From Catonella morbi ATCC 51271 (GTDB lineage Bacteria; Bacillota; Clostridia; Lachnospirales; Lachnospiraceae), in the NCBI RefSeq assembly GCF_000160035.2, contig NZ_KI535370.1, forward strand, positions 212,035 to 276,034: a DNA stretch of 64,000 nt. Reading direction: 5' to 3'. Under the pieces are notes generated by a model. That model had not been told where the DNA came from. It saw only the letters and a program-made list of their open reading frames with translations, and ran no database searches. Positions 60,438-64,000 of the stretch are shown here, one piece after another. A program made the translations under genes and the position numbers. Numbering within the stretch: the stretch's first letter is position 1; each line of letters opens with the position of its first letter.

Positions 60438-61316
60438 ATGGGATATGGAAGTTATTCGGCTTCGGATTGGAGCAAATTAAAATCAAGCAGAAATCTTTCG
60501 AACACGCAAAGCGTAGATGAGATTTTTCAAAGGAGATCCTGTAATCCTAAATTCGATCCGAGATTTATAGGAAAAAGAGAGTGTTTTGACTCGGATGATC
60601 ATCCAAACACAACTCCTATTGTCGTAGGTCTTGATGTCACTGCCTCTATGGGCTATCTTGCAGTAGAAGTCGCAACAAAAGCTCTTAATCAGCTTATTAT
60701 GAAGCTATATTCTACGGCAGCGGTTGAAGATCCGGCGCTTATGTGTGCCGCGTATGGTGATTATAGTGATGAGTCACCTCTTCAGGTAACTCAATTTGAA
60801 TCGGATATAAGAATCGCTGAACAGCTGTTGGAGCTTTATTTTGAGAGTCGCGGCAGCGGTGATGTCGCACCGACCTGTTTATGGGAATTTCTTTCAAGAC
60901 ATACCAACATTGATGCCATCAATAAAAGATCGAAAAAAGGATTTCTGTTTACTATAGGTGATAATGCCGATATCAGAAAAAACGATGTTGAAGAAACCAT
61001 CAAAAGAGTCATAGGTGATGATGTACCCGGAGCTACCCGTGAGAGTCTTTTGGATGAAGTACAGAGTAAATTTCATGTTTTCCACATTATGATCGGAGGA
61101 GAAGGAAACAGGGATATATTGATCGGTAAAAAGATGATAATATCGGAAACTGAGATTGAAAACATACCTGAAATTATTATCAGCGCTATTCAGTTACAGC
61201 TCGGAAAGCAGTTAAACGACGTGCTGGCACAGTGGGATTCGCTCAGTGTTCCCGTAATAAGTGCGGCAATCGGACAGTTAAGTATTGCCGACAGCGGGCA
61301 GTCGATTACCTTATGA
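60438..61316 (+). CDS. VWA (von Willebrand A) domain protein
   Basis: A 292-residue soluble VWA protein. The MIDAS metal site is complete: PIVVGLDVTASMGYLAVE (DxTxS), a Thr in GDVAPTCLWEF, and an Asp in LFTIGDNADI. The N-terminus MGYGSYSASDWSKLKSSRN and the SCNPKFDPRFIGKRE segment precede the domain. There is no signal peptide. Metal-dependent partner binding is expected. It starts after AAAGGAGAAATCACGTT and its stop overlaps the next start (ATGA), so stoichiometric expression with the PurA-like enzyme is implied. Arrangement with a kinase-like protein recalls TerY-type triads of tellurite-resistance systems but no TerD-like gene is present. Confidence 0.8.
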   Translation: MGYGSYSASDWSKLKSSRNLSNTQSVDEIFQRRSCNPKFDPRFIGKRECFDSDDHPNTTPIVVGLDVTASMGYLAVEVATKALNQLIMKLYSTAAVEDPALMCAAYGDYSDESPLQVTQFESDIRIAEQLLELYFESRGSGDVAPTCLWEFLSRHTNIDAINKRSKKGFLFTIGDNADIRKNDVEETIKRVIGDDVPGATRESLLDEVQSKFHVFHIMIGGEGNRDILIGKKMIISETEIENIPEIIISAIQLQLGKQLNDVLAQWDSLSVPVISAAIGQLSIADSGQSITL

Positions 61317-62488
61317 GAACGGTAGCGGTAGTCGGCAAAAATTACGGTGATGAAGGCAAAGGGCTTGTTACGGCAAGCCTTTGTTCTTTGTTTAAAAAAC
61401 CGTTAATTATAAAGCATAACGGCGGTGCACAGGCAGGACATACGGTGGAGAACGAGGAAAGAGGAACTCGCTTTGTACATCATCAGATTGGTGCCGGAGC
61501 GGAATATGGAGCTGATACCCTGTTTGCGGAAACTTATTATCCCGATTTGTACCAGATAAAAAAAGAAATCGAAGAATTTAAATCCGTTTACGGAGCAGTA
61601 CCAAAGATTTTCGGAGAGGAAGAAAGCTGTATAACTACAGTGGATGATGTACTTATAAATATGGCCGTTGAAACCCAAAGAGGAGAAGGCAGACACGGCA
61701 GCTGCGGTATGGGAATCAATGAGTGCAGTGAGAGAATAAAGGCGGGTTATAAGTTGACTCTGAAACAGATAGCCGACTCTTCATATGAACAACTCCGTAA
61801 TTTGCTTGTAAACATAAGAAACGAGTATACATTTAACAGAGTAAAAGAATTGAAAATAAATGTTCAAAATCCGTATTATCCTATGATTTTTGATGAGAAT
61901 ATTATTGATAACTTTGCGGCGGAGATAAAAGACAACAGTAAGTTTATACAGCTTGTAGATGCGGACACCGATTGGCTTTGGCACTATGACGGATTGATAT
62001 TCGAATCGGGACAGGGCTTGCTTTTGGATAGGGATTATACCATAAATGCCCCACATATTACGGCTTCAAAAACCGGTATTACCGAACCGGTTAAATTTTT
62101 GAATAAAAGGAAACTGGAATTACAGGAAGCCATATATGTTACAAGAACCTATGTTACGAAGCACGGTGCCGGACCGCTTGCAAATGAATTTCAAAAGAAT
62201 GAGCGGGCGGATTTGCAGACAGATATGACAAACCTGCCTAATGAGTGGCAGGGAGATATCAGATATGCAAGCCACGGCAGCCTCGACGACTTTCTGATAC
62301 CGGTTATTGAAGATATTAAAAATATAAATATCAAACCTTCTTTGGCGATTACTCATATGAATGAAACGAAGGGTAAAATATTGTTTGAAAATGAGAGCGT
62401 TGACCTTGTAAAACTTAAAGATATCTTGGGTCATAAGTTACAAAATATATATGTATCATGGAACCGTCAGGAGATTACGAAATATTGA
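61313..62488 (+). CDS. Divergent adenylosuccinate synthetase-like (PurA/PurZ-type) enzyme
   Basis: A 391-residue member of the adenylosuccinate synthetase fold. Kept: the P-loop VVGKNYGDEGKGL with catalytic Asp, GGAQAGHTVENE with catalytic His, LIFESGQGLLLDRDYT, and TKHGAGPLANE. Changed: the GTTGRGIGPAYEDK segment reads TQRGEGRHGSCGMGINE, and the guanine-recognising TKLD motif reads THMN, so both the IMP site and GTP specificity may differ. About 40 residues shorter than PurA. The ATG at 61313 overlaps the VWA stop by 4 nt. It is not in a purine operon; a role making a modified nucleotide or signal with the two upstream proteins is inferred. Confidence 0.8.
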   Translation: MRTVAVVGKNYGDEGKGLVTASLCSLFKKPLIIKHNGGAQAGHTVENEERGTRFVHHQIGAGAEYGADTLFAETYYPDLYQIKKEIEEFKSVYGAVPKIFGEEESCITTVDDVLINMAVETQRGEGRHGSCGMGINECSERIKAGYKLTLKQIADSSYEQLRNLLVNIRNEYTFNRVKELKINVQNPYYPMIFDENIIDNFAAEIKDNSKFIQLVDADTDWLWHYDGLIFESGQGLLLDRDYTINAPHITASKTGITEPVKFLNKRKLELQEAIYVTRTYVTKHGAGPLANEFQKNERADLQTDMTNLPNEWQGDIRYASHGSLDDFLIPVIEDIKNINIKPSLAITHMNETKGKILFENESVDLVKLKDILGHKLQNIYVSWNRQEITKY

Positions 62489-62510
62489 GAAATATTTTTT
62501 ATTTTATATC

Positions 62511-62539
62511 TGGACAATTTACATTGTATGTGATATAAT
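62511..62539 (+). promoter_or_regulatory. Predicted promoter of the superoxide reductase gene
   Basis: TGGACA (62511-62516), 17 nt, TATAAT (62534-62539). A second candidate (TTGACT, 16 nt, TAATAT) lies about 75 nt further downstream. Confidence 0.6.
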
Positions 62540-62671
62540 TTTACAAAACCTAATATAGAAACTAATTTATTAAGCTATTATATAAATTCAGTTGACTTTT
62601 TATGGTTTAAGTATAATATTAAATTGAGTGGGTTTTACGCTCATATCAAACAATACAAGGAGGATTTTACA

Positions 62672-63058
62672 ATGGAGAATTTAGGATTTTATGTCTGTAA
62701 GGATTGCGACTTTGAGGTACAGGTAATTAGAAAGGGTGACCACGAGCATGAGCACAAGCTTTTCTCAGAGGAACTTAAGTACTTAAAGCCAAACTCAAAG
62801 GAAGCTGCTGTTGAGAAGCATGTACCTGAGGTTAGTGTTGACGGCGATACAATCAATGTTGTTGTTGGCAGTGTAGTTCATCCAATGACAGAAGAGCACA
62901 ATATCGAATGGGTATATGTTGAGACCGAAAAGGGCGGACAGATGAAGCACTTTAAGGCTACCGACGAGCCAAAGGCTGTTTTCAAGATAGTTGATGACAA
63001 GGCTCTCAGAGTATATGCATACTGCAACCTTCACGGACTTTGGGTTAAAGAGCTGTAA
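62672..63058 (+). CDS. Desulfoferrodoxin-family superoxide reductase
   Basis: A 128-residue non-haem iron protein that reduces superoxide without making oxygen, in the cytoplasm of anaerobes. The catalytic centre ligands are visible: His in VEKHVPEV, His in SVVHPMTEEHNIEWVYVE (two), and Cys plus His in CNLHGLWVKEL. The N-terminal rubredoxin-like site has only CKDC (residues ~9-12), without the CC pair of desulfoferrodoxin, so centre I is probably not a full FeCys4 site. The ATG at 62672 follows AGGAGGATTTTACA. It is a stand-alone gene with its own promoter and terminator. Confidence 0.88.
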   Translation: MENLGFYVCKDCDFEVQVIRKGDHEHEHKLFSEELKYLKPNSKEAAVEKHVPEVSVDGDTINVVVGSVVHPMTEEHNIEWVYVETEKGGQMKHFKATDEPKAVFKIVDDKALRVYAYCNLHGLWVKEL

Positions 63059-63077
63059 TTAGATTTTACAAAAATTC

Positions 63078-63138
63078 AGGTCTGTAATTAGTTTGAATTA
63101 TCAATTGATTCTTAACTAATTACAGACCTTATTTTTTT
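63078..63138 (+). terminator. Terminator after the superoxide reductase gene
   Basis: AGGTCTGTAATTAGTT and AACTAATTACAGACCT form a 16-bp perfect stem followed by TATTTTTTT; it may also serve the convergent peptidase gene. Confidence 0.85.
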
Positions 63139-63207
63139 CACAACTACTATAGCTTCTCAAAATACAGCCCGACTCGGCTTTCACTTGTAATTCTCTTAAT
63201 AAACATC

Positions 63208-64000
63208 TTATTCTACCGCTTTAAGCACAGCCTTTTTAGGCACAGGGCAGAAATATCCGCCTTCTGTTTTCTTTTCAAACTCAGCTTTAGCTTTCTTTAT
63301 AATATCGGGGTTCTCATATAATTCTATGGCTGTACTTGCAAGGACTTTTCCTGCTGCTAAAAGCCCCTTATGCCCTATGGAGCTTCCGCCACAGGATACA
63401 TTCTGCCAGCTATGTCCCGGCGAATTACTTGCAAATGTAACCGCATGAATCTGGGCTGTAGGCACAAGCCAGCTCACGTCTCCCACATCTGTAGAGCCCA
63501 TGCTCTGTTTATTACTGTGCATATAAGGCATAAGAAAATCATTTAACGGAAGGCTTCCATTTTTTGAAAGCTCTTCAACCTTTTTCATCTGTTCTTCTGA
63601 CTCATAAGTGCAGGAACCCGGCAGCCTGTCACTTACTATCTCATATGACTTGCAGATTTTAGCCGCAAATTCCTTTTCTTCCTTTGTATGCTTTGGAACT
63701 CCGATTTTTTCAAAGTTTTTATACAGTACTTCTTCCAGAACTTTGTTAGGTACTGTATTGGAACAGCCGTCTATAAATACCTTGGTTAGCTTTGTACCGG
63801 TCATCAGAGCCGCTCCCTTAGCTATGTTATCCACTCTTTCCTGAAGTGCAAGCGCATCTTTTGCAAGCTTGCTGCGTACCATATAAAGCACTCTTGCATG
63901 AGGCTGTACTACATTCGGAGAAGCGCCGCCTCCGTCTGTGATTGCATAATGAATTCTTGCAGAATCAGGCATATGCTCTCTCATAAATTCAACACCCAGA
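63208..64000 (-). CDS. M20-family amidohydrolase, AbgB-like (5' end outside window)
   Basis: The C-terminal ~264 residues of an M20 metallopeptidase resembling the p-aminobenzoyl-glutamate hydrolase B subunit. Visible blocks: ARIHYAITDGGGASPNVVQP, the dimerisation domain, STDVGDVSWLVPTAQIH (metal-ligand region) and NSPGHSWQNVSCGGSSIGHKG with the terminal His ligand region. The frame stays open to base 64000; the first in-frame Met visible (63984) is internal. The initial metal-binding half is not in view. The substrate could be aminobenzoyl-glutamate or another N-acyl amino acid. Confidence 0.88.
   Translation of the reverse strand, partial: LGVEFMREHMPDSARIHYAITDGGGASPNVVQPHARVLYMVRSKLAKDALALQERVDNIAKGAALMTGTKLTKVFIDGCSNTVPNKVLEEVLYKNFEKIGVPKHTKEEKEFAAKICKSYEIVSDRLPGSCTYESEEQMKKVEELSKNGSLPLNDFLMPYMHSNKQSMGSTDVGDVSWLVPTAQIHAVTFASNSPGHSWQNVSCGGSSIGHKGLLAAGKVLASTAIELYENPDIIKKAKAEFEKKTEGGYFCPVPKKAVLKAVE

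Overview
The window is low-GC DNA from a strictly anaerobic, amino-acid-fermenting Firmicute. Gene content and protein style fit a Lachnospiraceae-type Clostridium (glycine/betaine reductase, selenocysteine machinery, superoxide reductase, YesMN-type sugar regulation, Rpn-type nucleases). The family assignment is an inference; no 16S gene is present.

Layout. 0-2.3 kb: edge of an IS630-type transposase, an unknown small gene, a Fic-fold protein with an altered active site, an SGNH hydrolase and a 293-bp inverted-repeat unit. 2.3-7.7 kb: operon selD-selA-selB-lysR (minus strand), where SelD itself carries an in-frame UGA read as Sec. 7.7-9.4 kb: an IS110-family element inserted just upstream of selD. 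9.8-24.6 kb: glycine/betaine reductase cluster, all minus strand: grdI-grdH, BCCT transporter, trxB-trxA, grdA-grdC-grdD-grdX, grdE-grdB, AGCS transporter. GrdA, GrdB and GrdH have in-frame UGA codons that split them into two open frames. 24.7-28.3 kb: two DUF3841 genes, a TetR regulator, a glycosyltransferase and the selenocysteine tRNA (anticodon UCA) behind a consensus promoter. 28.4-32 kb: a large secreted protein. 32.3-39.1 kb: a Se/S-carrier-like gene with yedF, then tig-clpP-clpX-rarA-cysteine desulfurase. 39.2-46 kb: a helicase-nuclease fusion, an exported protein and an AAA/DUF4143 ATPase. 46-54.2 kb: a GH32-like hydrolase with a sugar ABC importer and a YesMN-type two-component pair. 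54.2-58.5 kb: a DNA-deoxyinosine glycosylase, an Rpn-like nuclease, gene fragments and lepA. 58.8-64 kb: rpsT, a structured repeat, an unusual three-gene operon (zinc-ribbon pseudokinase, VWA protein, PurA-like enzyme), superoxide reductase and a partial M20 peptidase.

How it works together. Almost everything needed to make and use selenocysteine lies within about 32 kb: Se donor handling (YedF, Se/S-carrier-like protein, cysteine desulfurase), selenophosphate synthesis (SelD), Sec-tRNA formation (SelA, tRNA-Sec), Sec insertion (SelB), and the consumers (GrdA, GrdB, GrdH, SelD). The reductases take electrons from TrxB/TrxA, reduce glycine and betaine to acetyl phosphate, and obtain substrates through the AGCS and BCCT transporters.

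Most noteworthy: (i) the pseudokinase/VWA/PurA-like operon at 59.5-62.5 kb; (ii) GC-centred palindromic boxes, five of them at exactly 10-bp spacing upstream of trxB, recurring upstream of the other grd units; (iii) a two-copy repeat whose copies differ by a compensatory base pair, pointing to a structured RNA; (iv) dyads shared by the selD and yedF upstream regions, candidate operators for the co-transcribed LysR protein; (v) nearly identical recoding hairpins in grdB and grdH.
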